Below are positions 29,030 through 36,745 of a DNA stretch of 64,000 nucleotides, piece after piece. The notes beneath the pieces are model-generated. The model had not been told where the DNA came from. It worked only from the letters and a program-made list of their open reading frames with translations, and ran no database searches. Every line of letters starts with the position of its first letter. Positions within the stretch are counted from its first letter, which is position 1. Position numbers and translations under genes: made by a program. This DNA is from Mycolicibacterium rufum (GTDB lineage Bacteria > Actinomycetota > Actinomycetes > Mycobacteriales > Mycobacteriaceae): assembly GCF_022374875.2 (NCBI RefSeq), contig NZ_CP092427.2:620001-684000 (forward strand). The letters are read 5' to 3'.

Positions 29030-29827
29030 GTGCATACTCTCGAACACCCCACTTCTCCTGCTCCTTCGACATCCACCAACGCCTACGCCGACGTCGTCGT
29101 CATGTTCCGCGAACTCGCGATGCTCGACGAGGACTCTGCGGTGTACCGGCGCCTCCGCGACACCATCATCGAACGGTGCCTCCCGCTCGCCGAACACATC
29201 GCCCGCCGCTTCCGCGGGCGCGGAGAATCCCATGACGACCTGGTACAGGTCGCCCGCGTCGGACTGCTCAACGCGGTCAACCGATTCGACATCGACACCG
29301 CCGACGACTTCCTGGCGTTCGCCGTGCCGACGATGATGGGTGAGGTGCGCCGGTATTTCCGCGACCACGGATGGTCGTTGAAGGTGCCGCGACGCCTCAA
29401 GGAACTCAACATGCGGCTCAAGGCCGCCCGGTCCGACCTGACCCAGCAACTCAACCGCGCGCCGTCCCCGAGCGAACTCGCCGAATACCTCGGGCTGGAC
29501 CGCGAGGAAGTCGTCGAAGGGCTCATCGCGGCCGACGCCTATTCCACGCGCTCGACCGAGCAAGAACTCAGCGCCGACGGGGACGGTCTGACGATGATGG
29601 ACACCCTCGGCGGGCCCGACCCCAATCTGCAGAAGGTGGTCGAGATCCACACGGTGCGACCGTTGATCGCCGATCTGCCCGAACGTGATCGCATGGTGCT
29701 CAAGATGCGATTCTTCGACAACAAGACGCAGTCGCAGATCGCCGACGAGATCGGCGTCTCTCAGATGCACGTGTCTCGACTGCTGGCGCGCGCGCTGGCC
29801 ACGATCCGGGAGAAGGCGGCGGGCTAA
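29030..29827 (+). CDS. SigF-type RNA polymerase sigma factor
   Basis: A 265-residue group 3 sigma factor. Region 2 includes RCLPLAEHIARRFRGRGESH, DDLVQVARVGLLNAVNRFD and FAVPTMMGEVRRYFRDHGWS. Region 3 includes VPRRLKELNMRLKAARSDL. Region 4 includes LPERDRMVLKMRFFDNKTQS and the helix-turn-helix IADEIGVSQMHVSRLLARAL. It is very close to M. tuberculosis SigF but lacks the neighbouring UsfX/RsbW anti-sigma gene, so it is probably a paralogue. The start GTG 29030 is uncertain; the first 18 residues are not conserved. Its TAA overlaps the convergent AraC gene. It should respond to stress or stationary phase. Confidence 0.93.
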   Translation: MHTLEHPTSPAPSTSTNAYADVVVMFRELAMLDEDSAVYRRLRDTIIERCLPLAEHIARRFRGRGESHDDLVQVARVGLLNAVNRFDIDTADDFLAFAVPTMMGEVRRYFRDHGWSLKVPRRLKELNMRLKAARSDLTQQLNRAPSPSELAEYLGLDREEVVEGLIAADAYSTRSTEQELSADGDGLTMMDTLGGPDPNLQKVVEIHTVRPLIADLPERDRMVLKMRFFDNKTQSQIADEIGVSQMHVSRLLARALATIREKAAG

Positions 29828-30786
29828 CCGCGCAGCGTGACGTGGGGACTCTGTCCGTAGCACTCGCGGTAGTACACCGCGAACCGGCCCGCGTGCAGGA
29901 ATCCCCAGTGTCGCGCGACGTCGCTCACCGAGGTGGTCGCACGGTCCGCTGCGAGCAGTTCGCGGTGGGCGTGGTCCAGCCGGACCCGGCGAAGGTACTC
30001 GGTGGGCGTGCAGTCACGGTGCTTGCGGAACATGTACTGCAGCGCGCGTGGCGTCACGTAAACCGCCTCGGCCAGCTCGGTGAGCAAAACATCCTGCGCT
30101 GCATGCTCTTCGATGTAGAGCATCGCCCTGCGCAGCAGCGCGGGAGTGCTGTCCCGGCGGTCGGTGGCCGTGGGTTCGGCGAGCCCGGTGTGCGGATAGG
30201 CCGACAGCACGCTGGCAGCGACGTAGCGCGCCAGCGCGTCGGTCAGCAGCGGACTGTCCGAGGCGAAGGGCTCGCGTGCCACATGGTCACGGACGTAGGT
30301 GAGCACACCGGCCAGATGGTTGTTGGCCTCGCGCGACACCGGCAGGGCACCAGTCAGTCTCACCGTGCCGCTGGAGTCGCCGGGTGCGGCGGCCACGACC
30401 TCGTTCAGCCAGTGCCGCTCGAGGACCAGCATGCTGTAGCGGCCGTCGCCCACCCGGCCACCGAACGGCACGCCCTCGTCGACACCGATCGCCACGACAT
30501 CTCCGGGCCGTGCGACGTCGGGGGTGCCGCTCATCGGCGGGCGTTGAACGTACAGCCCCGAGTGGACCAGGCAGATCAAGAGGTCGTCGAGCGGATCGAT
30601 CTCATAGTCGAAATCGTGGCCGTACTCGAGCCGCTGCACACCCACGGCGCCGAGATCGGTGTTTTCGATCCGCGCGGACAGCGCCGCCTCAGACGGCACA
30701 CCCGACAGCCGGACCTTCGCGTAATGGGCACTGAGTGCGGCTTCGGCCTCACCCACATCGTCGGTGTCGAGCAATACAGTCGTCAC
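29824..30786 (-). CDS. AraC-family transcriptional regulator (full length)
   Basis: A 320-residue regulator. The N-terminal ~190 residues form a ligand/cupin-like sensory domain of the AraC-binding type 2 group (YDYEID-like segment, GDVVAIGVDEGVPFGG). The C-terminal ~100 residues are the double helix-turn-helix: LLTELAEAVYVTPRALQYMF, then TPTEYLRRVRLDHAHREL and SVSDVARHWGFLHAGRFAVY. It starts with GTG at 30786. The gene is convergent with the sigma factor and its stop overlaps that gene's stop. The effector and target are unknown. The DNA-binding part is closely related to the short protein at 38022-38378. Confidence 0.9.
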   Translation of the reverse strand: MTTVLLDTDDVGEAEAALSAHYAKVRLSGVPSEAALSARIENTDLGAVGVQRLEYGHDFDYEIDPLDDLLICLVHSGLYVQRPPMSGTPDVARPGDVVAIGVDEGVPFGGRVGDGRYSMLVLERHWLNEVVAAAPGDSSGTVRLTGALPVSREANNHLAGVLTYVRDHVAREPFASDSPLLTDALARYVAASVLSAYPHTGLAEPTATDRRDSTPALLRRAMLYIEEHAAQDVLLTELAEAVYVTPRALQYMFRKHRDCTPTEYLRRVRLDHAHRELLAADRATTSVSDVARHWGFLHAGRFAVYYRECYGQSPHVTLRG

Positions 30787-30881
30787 GAGCAGTCCCCCAC
30801 AGCACCACAGAACTGCCGGCGCTGTTCTCGGCCGTTTGGCCCATTGTCGGCCAGGCGGACCGCAAAGTCACGCCGGAGGCG

Positions 30882-31280
30882 TCACCGACCCGCCGCGTCG
30901 AACGCCTGCTCCAGCGTCGGATGCAGCGCCATGATCTCGGCCAGGCCGATCATCCTCATCGGTCTGCTGGTCGCCGGACCGTCGGCCACCACCATGAATT
31001 GCGTTGCGTCGCCGCACCGGTCGTGCGCCTCGACCAGCAGGCCCATGCCGACCGACGCCAGGAAGTCCACGGCGGTGAGGTCCACGATCATCGAGGTGGG
31101 TTTCTTCGTCAGCGCGGTCTCGATCTGACGGTCGAGCGCGGTCACGGTGAGCATGTCGAGGTCACCGGTGCAGCGGATCACGACGACCGAATCGTGCCAG
31201 GAGTCGGTGATGATGCACTGCGAGGGCGCACCGGCCGACTCCTGCTCGGATGAGGGTGAGGGTGAAGAGGTGGAAGGCAT
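30882..31280 (-). CDS. STAS-domain anti-sigma-factor antagonist
   Basis: A 132-residue SpoIIAA/RsbV-like protein. The STAS core spans about 25-125 (SVVVIRCTGDLDMLTVTALD, then SMIVDLTAVDFLASVGMGLL). The serine in FLASVG aligns with the residue phosphorylated by anti-sigma kinases. The N-terminus is a Ser/Pro/Glu-rich tail. ATG 31280 has GGAGTTGAC upstream. Such proteins release sigma factors by binding the anti-sigma partner when dephosphorylated. The SigF-type gene about 1 kb away is a plausible client, although no anti-sigma factor lies between. Confidence 0.9.
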   Translation of the reverse strand: MPSTSSPSPSSEQESAGAPSQCIITDSWHDSVVVIRCTGDLDMLTVTALDRQIETALTKKPTSMIVDLTAVDFLASVGMGLLVEAHDRCGDATQFMVVADGPATSRPMRMIGLAEIMALHPTLEQAFDAAGR

Positions 31281-31398
31281 GTCAACTCCGGAGATCGCTG
31301 GGAAGCGGCGCGGCGTCTCACGGGCTGCATAGTCTGAACCAGAAGGTCGGGGCGCGTGATGATCAGTCTAGACGCGTTGCGGAGGCATGGAGTCGAAG

Positions 31399-32286
31399 TC
31401 AGACCGCCGACATGGACTTCAGCACGAACGTGCGGACGCGGCCCGCCACGGCGGCGCGGCACATCGACAGCAGAGGCTCGGACAACTGTTCGGCGAGTAC
31501 CACCTCGACCTGCCCCGACCGCCCGTCGAGGATGACCCGGATGGTGTCGTCGACGTGGTCCACCTGCACCGGCGACAGCGCCCGGATGCGGGCGTCACCG
31601 GAGGCCTCGCGCACGAAGTACTGGGCGGCCTGCACGGCATGCGGAAGCGATGTCCGGCCCCGCAGGTGGCCGTTGTCGACCAGACCGTCGAAGTACCTGC
31701 TGACCAGGCCTGCGGTGTCGGTCGAATCGATGCGCCCGTAGCAGAGCCCCTCGGGCAGGATCAGCATCGTGGCGGCGAAGCGGTCACCGCCCAGATGTGA
31801 ACACTCCCAGGTGATGTCGGGATACCGGGCGGCGATCGCGGCGGCCGCCACCCGGCCGCGGACGGCGCAGCACTGGTCATGGCGGCCGTGCGCGCAGACC
31901 GCGACGACGGGATCGGCGCACCGCTCACCGTCGCCGCCGTCGAGGGCGATGTCGAGGTAGCCGCCCGGCTCCGAGACCTCGCCGCGGTACAGCGCCTCGC
32001 GACCCTCGTCGCAGAACGCGATGAACCAGCGCCAGCGAGGGGTCGCGGGGCGGCGGCCGGGCCGGCGAACCGCGGCCACCCGCATGCCCGCCGTCTCGAA
32101 CCGGCGGGCGATGGCGCGCCCCAACACGGGGTCCAGGATCGACGGCGAATCGAGGAACGCCGACGGTCCCCACCCACCGCTGAGCTCGAGCAGGGCCCAC
32201 GCGTGTCCGGCGGACGCGGTCGCGTACATCGCGTCGCCGCGGGCCAGCGACTGGTCGCTGCAGGGCGGGCGCCTGGCGTCGGCCAT
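31399..32286 (-). CDS. Sucrase/ferredoxin-like (Suc_Fer) thioredoxin-fold protein
   Basis: A 295-residue member of the sucrase/ferredoxin-like family, thioredoxin-fold proteins that usually bind a [2Fe-2S] cluster. Ligand candidates are C131, H133, C139 and C140 in CAHGRHDQCCAVRG, and C162/H164 in the conserved ECSHLGGDRFAATML. The N-terminal CSDQSLARGDAMYATA is also typical. It is the third gene of a minus-strand run after a repeat peptide and a JmjC oxygenase, with an 11-bp gap to the oxygenase. It could supply electrons to that enzyme or assist in its chemistry. That link is an inference from gene order. Confidence 0.88.
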   Translation of the reverse strand: MADARRPPCSDQSLARGDAMYATASAGHAWALLELSGGWGPSAFLDSPSILDPVLGRAIARRFETAGMRVAAVRRPGRRPATPRWRWFIAFCDEGREALYRGEVSEPGGYLDIALDGGDGERCADPVVAVCAHGRHDQCCAVRGRVAAAAIAARYPDITWECSHLGGDRFAATMLILPEGLCYGRIDSTDTAGLVSRYFDGLVDNGHLRGRTSLPHAVQAAQYFVREASGDARIRALSPVQVDHVDDTIRVILDGRSGQVEVVLAEQLSEPLLSMCRAAVAGRVRTFVLKSMSAV

Positions 32287-32297
32287 CGAGTGTCGTC

Positions 32298-33506
32298 CTA
32301 GTCGGCGACGGCCACGGCGACCGCCTCGCGGAGCAGGCGGCGCAGCAGCACCGCGCCGTCGTGGGCATCGAGGCCGGGCAGTGTCGCGGCGTCGAGAACG
32401 CCTCCCGCCTGCAGCGCCCGCAGGGCGGGCGCGCAGAACTCCGGGAAGGACATGGTGCGGTCGGGAAGCCGCAACCTGACCCGGCCGTCGGCGTCCTCCA
32501 GCGTCGCCAGCAGACCGCGGCGCCAGCGCACCCGCGTCGTCTCGGCCGCCGCGGCCGCGTCCAGGGTCGCCAACGGCGCCACGGGCACCGGCCGGGTGCG
32601 GTCGCCGTGCCGGCGGGCCATCCGGGCCGCAACGCGGTCACTCAGGTCGGCGCCGCGGTCACGCACCGTCTCGGTAAGCGCCGCCATCATCTTTGACGCG
32701 ATCGCCGCCGTCTCGCCGGAGTGCGCCATGTCGATCCCCATCGGCAGGGAGGCGCGGAACTCCGCGTCGTCGGCCAGCGCGTCGACGAGGGAACGAAGCA
32801 CGTCCAGGCCGGTCATCGCGGAGACGCCGATCGTCAGATGGATCGACGTGGTGTCCCCCGAGCGGGCAGCGTGCACCCACCCCCGCGGTAGGTAGAGCGC
32901 GTCGCCGGGGCGCAGGACGGTGTCGATCACCGGCGGCTGCTCGGCGCGCGCGGCGATCGCGGCGCGGTGGTCGGTCCACGGCTGGCTGGGCAACGGGTCG
33001 GCGTGCACCGGCTCGTGCACCCGCCACTGTTTGTCGCCGCTGACCTGCAGAACGAAGACGTCGTGGACGTCGTAATGGGAATCGAAACCCCGATTGTCGG
33101 GTGGGGTGATGTAGGCGTTGGCCTGCACCGGGTGCCCGAGGTCGTCGACCGCATCGCGGACGAAGTCGATCAGCGGTGGCCACAACCGGTGCAACCCCTG
33201 CAGGACCAGGGTGGCGCCCGCCGCCAACTGCCCCAGCACCCGGGCCGAGTCCACCTGGTCGGGCATCTCGGCGCCGAAGCCCGCAGCGTCGACGTAGCAG
33301 CCGCGGGGCAACACCTCGCCCGCCTTGGCCATCCGCAGGAACGGCGCGCGTACCCCGCGACGGGAGATCAGCTCGTCGACGGCGTCGGGTGAGAGCAGAT
33401 CGGTGAAGTCGCGGGGCAGCGCCCCAGACCGGCTGAGCAGAGGTCGTCGACCCCAGTACTGCGCCGCGAACACCTCCGGAGCGACCGCGACGCAGCGCGT
33501 CAGCAT
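32298..33506 (-). CDS. JmjC/cupin-4 2-oxoglutarate-dependent oxygenase (ribosomal-oxygenase-like)
   Basis: A 402-residue iron(II)/2-oxoglutarate oxygenase of the RIOX (YcfD/NO66/MINA53) type. The N-terminal FAAQYWGRRPLLSRSG is the family entry motif. The facial triad is H144 and D146 (HYDVHDVFVLQVSG) and H212 (LPRGWVHAARSG), all present. A dimerisation helix region and a winged-helix-like C-terminus (about 300-402) follow. Known relatives hydroxylate histidine or arginine in ribosomal proteins. This gene begins nine bases after a tiny repeat-peptide gene and has AGGACGG upstream of its ATG, so that peptide is a plausible substrate. It could equally be an ordinary ribosomal oxygenase; the peptide context is unusual. 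Confidence 0.9.
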   Translation of the reverse strand: MLTRCVAVAPEVFAAQYWGRRPLLSRSGALPRDFTDLLSPDAVDELISRRGVRAPFLRMAKAGEVLPRGCYVDAAGFGAEMPDQVDSARVLGQLAAGATLVLQGLHRLWPPLIDFVRDAVDDLGHPVQANAYITPPDNRGFDSHYDVHDVFVLQVSGDKQWRVHEPVHADPLPSQPWTDHRAAIAARAEQPPVIDTVLRPGDALYLPRGWVHAARSGDTTSIHLTIGVSAMTGLDVLRSLVDALADDAEFRASLPMGIDMAHSGETAAIASKMMAALTETVRDRGADLSDRVAARMARRHGDRTRPVPVAPLATLDAAAAAETTRVRWRRGLLATLEDADGRVRLRLPDRTMSFPEFCAPALRALQAGGVLDAATLPGLDAHDGAVLLRRLLREAVAVAVAD

Positions 33507-33515
33507 GGAACCGTC

Positions 33516-33761
33516 CTAGGCGGTACCGTCCGCGCCGCCGTCGTGACCGCCGGGGTTCGAGCCGCCGTCGGCAGGACCCTCGCCGCCCGCGGAGCCGTCG
33601 GCGCCGCCGTCGTGACCGCCGGGGTTCGAGCCGCCGTCGGCAGGACCCTCGCCGCCCGCGGTGCCGTCGGCGCCGCCGTCGTGGCCACCGGGGTTCGAGC
33701 CGCCGTCGGCAGGACCCTCGCCGCCGGACTCCGTGGTGATGTCGTCGTCATCGAGTGCCAT
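33516..33761 (-). CDS. Acidic tandem-repeat peptide, candidate modified-peptide precursor
   Basis: An 81-residue protein: a 12-residue start (MALDDDDITTES) then three near-identical 23-residue repeats, each GGEGPADGGSNPGGHDGG plus ADGTA or ADGSA. It has no Cys, Lys or Arg, is more than 40% Gly and strongly acidic, and carries one Pro-Asn pair reversed as SNP and one GGHDGG per repeat. ATG 33761 has a strong ribosome-binding site (GGAAAGGTGA, eight bases away). It precedes the JmjC oxygenase by nine bases. The layout, a short leader plus repeated cores next to an oxygenase, resembles a ribosomally made, post-translationally modified peptide. Function is unknown; an alternative is a disordered metal-binding protein. 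Confidence 0.75.
   Translation of the reverse strand: MALDDDDITTESGGEGPADGGSNPGGHDGGADGTAGGEGPADGGSNPGGHDGGADGSAGGEGPADGGSNPGGHDGGADGTA
33519..33725. repeat. Three 69-bp tandem repeats in the peptide gene
   Basis: Three contiguous 69-bp units encode the 23-residue repeats. The two distal units differ at only one base; the proximal one has a few changes. Frame-preserving length variation between strains would be expected. Confidence 0.9.
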
Positions 33762-34002
33762 TGTCGTCACCTTTCCGCGCCACTGGGATGCCGCTGGGAT
33801 GAGCCGCAGCCTACCGCGCCTGGCAGTGGTGCCCACCCGGTACGCAAGCCAAACCCGCCGGGCCCGCCCAGCAGGTAACGGACCGTGGGATTTGACGTAA
33901 CGATCGGAGCGCGCCGCGCGGAAAGCGACACCCTCCCAGTAGGATCGGGCCATCGATCCGGATTCGGGTCGCTTGGCCGTCGCCAACCACACTGGAGAAC
34001 GC

Positions 34003-35274
34003 TTGAGGTCTGATCGTCGTGCCCGCGCAGCCTGCCTGGCAGCCCTGCTGGCGGTGGTCGCCGCCTTCGGCATTGTCTCGTCGAGCGCGCCGCAGTGCCC
34101 CGATCGGTGCCAGGCGCTGGCCGCCGGCAGCGCCTCGCACTTCGCCCCGCCGGCTCCCCCGTCGCCCACCGCGCCGGCCCGCCTGCTCGTGACCCCCGGC
34201 GCGGGCGCCGAGGACGTCAAGCCCGACGCCCGCGTGCTCGTCGCGGCGGTCGAGGGCACCGTCGAGAGCGTCACGATGGTCAACGACGCGGACAAGGAGA
34301 TCCCCGGCGTCCTGACCCCTGACGGCAAGACGTGGAAGCCGACGCTGCAACTCGGGTTCGGCCGCACCTACACCATGACGATCGCGGGCCGCGGTCCCGG
34401 CGGGATGCCCACCCTGCAGACGTCGAGCTTCCGCACGGTGGATCCGGGCGAGCAGGCCTCGGTGTACCTGGACACCGTCGGATACGCACCGATCGAGGAG
34501 GGCGGCACCTACGGCGTCGGCATGGTGGTGGTGGCCAATTTCGACCACGCCGTCGACCGGGCGGCCGCCGAGCGGCATCTGCGGGTGCGCACCGATCCGC
34601 CGGTCACCGGCGGCTGGTATTGGATCGACGACGAGACCGCGCACTGGCGGCCGCAGAAGTACTACGCGCCGGGCACCAAGGTCAGCGTCGAGGCCGACAT
34701 CTACGGCGACAAGCTCAGTGACGACCTGTACGGCGCCGAGGACGCGAAGGTGAACTTCGTCATCGGCGACGCGCACGTCTCGATCGCCGACGACACCACC
34801 AAGCAGGTCAGCGTCTTCGACAACGGCAAACTCGTGCGGACGATGCCGACCTCGATGGGCATGGGCGGCACCGAGACCATCGGCGGGAACACGCTGTCGT
34901 TCTGGACGCCGCCGGGTGTCTACACCGTCATCGACAAGGCGAACCCGGTGATCATGGACTCGTCGTCGTTCGGGCTCCCGGTCAACAGCCGGTTGGGTTA
35001 CCGCGAGACGATCCCGTGGGCAACGAAGATCAGCTCTGACGGGATTTATCTGCACCAGCTCAACTCGACCGTGTGGGCGCAGGGCAACACCAACCTCAGC
35101 CACGGATGCCTGAACCTCAACAGCGACAACGCCCAATGGTTCTTCTCGTTCTCGCGGCCCGGTGATGTGGTCGAGGTGCGCAACACCGGTGGCCCGCCGC
35201 TGCGGCTGGACCAGAACGGCGACTGGACGCTGCCGTGGGCGGAATGGGTGAAGGGCAGCGCGCTGCGCCACTGA
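34003..35274 (+). CDS. L,D-transpeptidase (YkuD, LdtMt2-like)
   Basis: A 423-residue envelope enzyme that makes 3->3 peptidoglycan cross-links. Residues 1-32 form a signal or membrane anchor (RARAACLAALLAVVAAFGIV). Two Ig-like domains follow (about 60-150 and 150-250; VTMVNDADKEIPGVLTPDGK, GGWYWIDDETAHWRPQKYYA). The YkuD catalytic domain (about 255-385) ends in SHGCLNLNSDNAQWF, with catalytic C369 and the preceding His. A C-terminal GDWTLPWAEWVKGSA tail matches LdtMt2. TTG 34003 with GGAGAA seven bases upstream is chosen over TTG 33973. No lipobox is seen. It is monocistronic, followed by the tRNA-Val gene on the opposite strand. Confidence 0.92.
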   Translation: MRSDRRARAACLAALLAVVAAFGIVSSSAPQCPDRCQALAAGSASHFAPPAPPSPTAPARLLVTPGAGAEDVKPDARVLVAAVEGTVESVTMVNDADKEIPGVLTPDGKTWKPTLQLGFGRTYTMTIAGRGPGGMPTLQTSSFRTVDPGEQASVYLDTVGYAPIEEGGTYGVGMVVVANFDHAVDRAAAERHLRVRTDPPVTGGWYWIDDETAHWRPQKYYAPGTKVSVEADIYGDKLSDDLYGAEDAKVNFVIGDAHVSIADDTTKQVSVFDNGKLVRTMPTSMGMGGTETIGGNTLSFWTPPGVYTVIDKANPVIMDSSSFGLPVNSRLGYRETIPWATKISSDGIYLHQLNSTVWAQGNTNLSHGCLNLNSDNAQWFFSFSRPGDVVEVRNTGGPPLRLDQNGDWTLPWAEWVKGSALRH

Positions 35275-35278
35275 GTCG

Positions 35279-35353
35279 TGGTGGTCCCGGCTGGGTTCGA
35301 ACCAGCGACCTTCCGCGTGTGAGGCGGACGCTCTCCCACTGAGCTACGAGACC
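35279..35353 (-). tRNA. tRNA-Val (anticodon CAC)
   Basis: The minus strand folds as a standard cloverleaf: acceptor GGTCTCG/CGGGACC, anticodon loop CTCACAC between TCCGC and GCGGA, and T-arm GCTGG-TTCGAAC-CCAGC. The anticodon is CAC (valine). The CCA end is encoded (35279-35281). It lies four bases after the L,D-transpeptidase stop. Confidence 0.95.
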
Positions 35354-35456
35354 GGGTATTTCCGACGAAGTCGGACGCGGCAGAACATTAACACGCGTAC
35401 CCGGCCCTCCCAGAATTCGGGGCTTCTGCCAGGCACTTCACAGGTAAAGTCACCGC

Positions 35457-35882
35457 ATGACGCTGTGTGGGCGGGTCGCATCCGTCGCCGTGGCGGCCCT
35501 GTGCGCGGCCGGCGTGGGCGCAGCGCCGGTGGCCGCGGCCGACGTCGTCGGGTTCACGTCGCCGAGCGGCAACGTGGGCTGCATCCTCACCGAGGACATG
35601 GTGCGCTGCGACATCGCCGACCGGTCATGGGCGCCGCCGCCGCGGACCGCCGACTGCCCCGACTTCACCGACTACGGCCAGGGCCTGACGCTGGGCCGGA
35701 CCGGCGCGCCGCGGTTCGTCTGCGCCGGCGACACCGCGCTGGGCGCCGGGCCCGCGTTGCCCTACGGCGAGGACCGGGCCGGTGCCGGGATCAGTTGCCG
35801 CAGCGAGATGTCGGGCATGCGGTGCCTGAACACCGACGGCCGCGGATTCACGCTCTCACGGGAGGACTACACCGTCTTCTGA
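35457..35882 (+). CDS. Secreted DUF6636-type protein
   Basis: A 141-residue exported protein. Residues 1-28 are a signal peptide (VASVAVAALCAAGVGAAPVAAA). The mature part has FTSPSGNVGCILTEDMVRCD, then paired cysteines at CPDF, FVCAGD, SCRSEMSGMRC, suggesting three disulfides. The GNVGC and ISCRSEMSGMRC motifs match the DUF6636 family of small secreted actinobacterial proteins, whose role is unknown. It starts with ATG 35457 and stands alone between tRNA genes. Confidence 0.85.
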   Translation: MTLCGRVASVAVAALCAAGVGAAPVAAADVVGFTSPSGNVGCILTEDMVRCDIADRSWAPPPRTADCPDFTDYGQGLTLGRTGAPRFVCAGDTALGAGPALPYGEDRAGAGISCRSEMSGMRCLNTDGRGFTLSREDYTVF

Positions 35883-35978
35883 CGCGCGACGCGCCCCAAC
35901 CGAGAGGGGATTTGTCTACGCCCAACCGCGTGGACTATCGTCGTGCTTCGCAACGAGCGACGATCTCGCCCGTGGCGC

Positions 35979-36051
35979 GCGGATGTAGCGCAGTTGGTAG
36001 CGCATCACCTTGCCAAGGTGAGGGTCGCGGGTTCGAATCCCGTCATCCGCT
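35979..36051 (+). tRNA. tRNA-Gly (anticodon GCC)
   Basis: Cloverleaf with acceptor GCGGATG/CATCCGC, D-arm GCGC, anticodon stem TCACC/GGTGA with loop TTGCCAA (anticodon GCC), and T-arm GCGGG-TTCGAAT-CCCGT (last pair G-T). CCA is not encoded. It is the first of three clustered tRNA genes. Confidence 0.95.
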
Positions 36052-36078
36052 CGAAGGTGCAGTGGCATCAAGCCCAGC

Positions 36079-36152
36079 GGTGGAGTGGCCGAGTGGTGAG
36101 GCAACGGCCTGCAAAGCCGTGCACACGGGTTCGATTCCCGTCTCCACCTCCA
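36079..36152 (+). tRNA. tRNA-Cys (anticodon GCA)
   Basis: Cloverleaf with acceptor GGTGGAG/CTCCACC, anticodon stem ACGGC/GCCGT with loop CTGCAAA (anticodon GCA) and T-arm ACGGG-TTCGATT-CCCGT. CCA is encoded at 36150-36152. It lies 27 bases after tRNA-Gly, probably in the same transcript. Confidence 0.95.
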
Positions 36153-36163
36153 AGGTGTTCCCG

Positions 36164-36238
36164 GCGCGATTAGCTCAGCGGGAGAGCGCTTCCCTGACAC
36201 GGAAGAGGTCACTGGTTCAATCCCAGTATCGCGCACCA
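36164..36238 (+). tRNA. tRNA-Val (anticodon GAC)
   Basis: Cloverleaf with acceptor GCGCGAT/ATCGCGC, anticodon stem CTTCC/GGAAG with loop CTGACAC (anticodon GAC), and T-arm ACTGG-TTCAATC-CCAGT. CCA is encoded at 36236-36238. A pyrimidine-rich run follows, a possible terminator remnant of the cluster. Confidence 0.95.
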
Positions 36239-36455
36239 TATTTCGTCATCTCTTCTTCTTCGGCGGCCACCGCAACATGCCGTGCCAGGCGAATCTGGGA
36301 ACCCCCTGGCAGTCCCCGGATCGGCCCGCGGGCCTGTCAGACGATCGGCAGGCGATCAGGGTGGTTCCTCCGAGTCTGCGCCCTCACCATCGACGCCATA
36401 CCCCGGCCGGATGCACCACGCCCGGCTTCGTACCGCGTCATCTGAGGAGATCGCC

Positions 36456-36704
36456 ATGCCGAACCGCATCACCACCGCCGCCGCCGGACTTGTCGCCGGG
36501 GCCGCCATGCTCGCCGCCTCGCTCGGCGGCGCCGCCGTGTCCCAGGCCGCAAGCAGCGGCGTGGACATCCAGGGCACCTATCCCAAGCCCGGCTCGTACT
36601 CCGGCGTGGCCGGCGGTATCTCGCTGTGCACCCAGCACGGCATCAAGATGCCGTGCGGACCCAACTTCACCCCGGGCATCACGAAAGCCAACAATCAGGG
36701 CTGA
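36456..36704 (+). CDS. Small secreted protein with a C-terminal Cys pair
   Basis: An 82-residue exported protein. The signal peptide is clear (TTAAAGLVAGAAMLAASLGG, cleavage near SQA-AS). The mature 48 residues are Gly/Ser-rich and end with SLCTQHGIKMPCGPNFTPG, where two cysteines ten residues apart could form a disulfide. ATG 36456 has GAGGAGA upstream. No family is recognised; similar small exported proteins are common in mycobacteria. Confidence 0.75.
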   Translation: MPNRITTAAAGLVAGAAMLAASLGGAAVSQAASSGVDIQGTYPKPGSYSGVAGGISLCTQHGIKMPCGPNFTPGITKANNQG

Positions 36705-36726
36705 CCGCGCTTCGCGGCGCCTCTCT

Positions 36727-36742
36727 TCGAACATATGATCGA
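36727..36742 (+). promoter_or_regulatory. LexA (SOS) box candidate
   Basis: TCGAACATATGATCGA matches the mycobacterial LexA operator TCGAAC-N4-GTTCGA with a single mismatch (GATCGA for GTTCGA). It ends four bases before the GTG of the next gene, so a repressor bound here would block initiation or early transcription. Confidence 0.6.
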
Positions 36743-36745
36743 AGG

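Noticed and set aside
31399..32286. A sucrose-degrading function for the sucrase/ferredoxin-like gene
   Set aside because: The family name is historical; the conserved residues are iron-sulfur/thioredoxin-type, and no carbohydrate-active motif is present.
35046..35339. 97-codon minus-strand frame overlapping tRNA-Val
   Set aside because: It runs through the tRNA gene and antisense to the L,D-transpeptidase.
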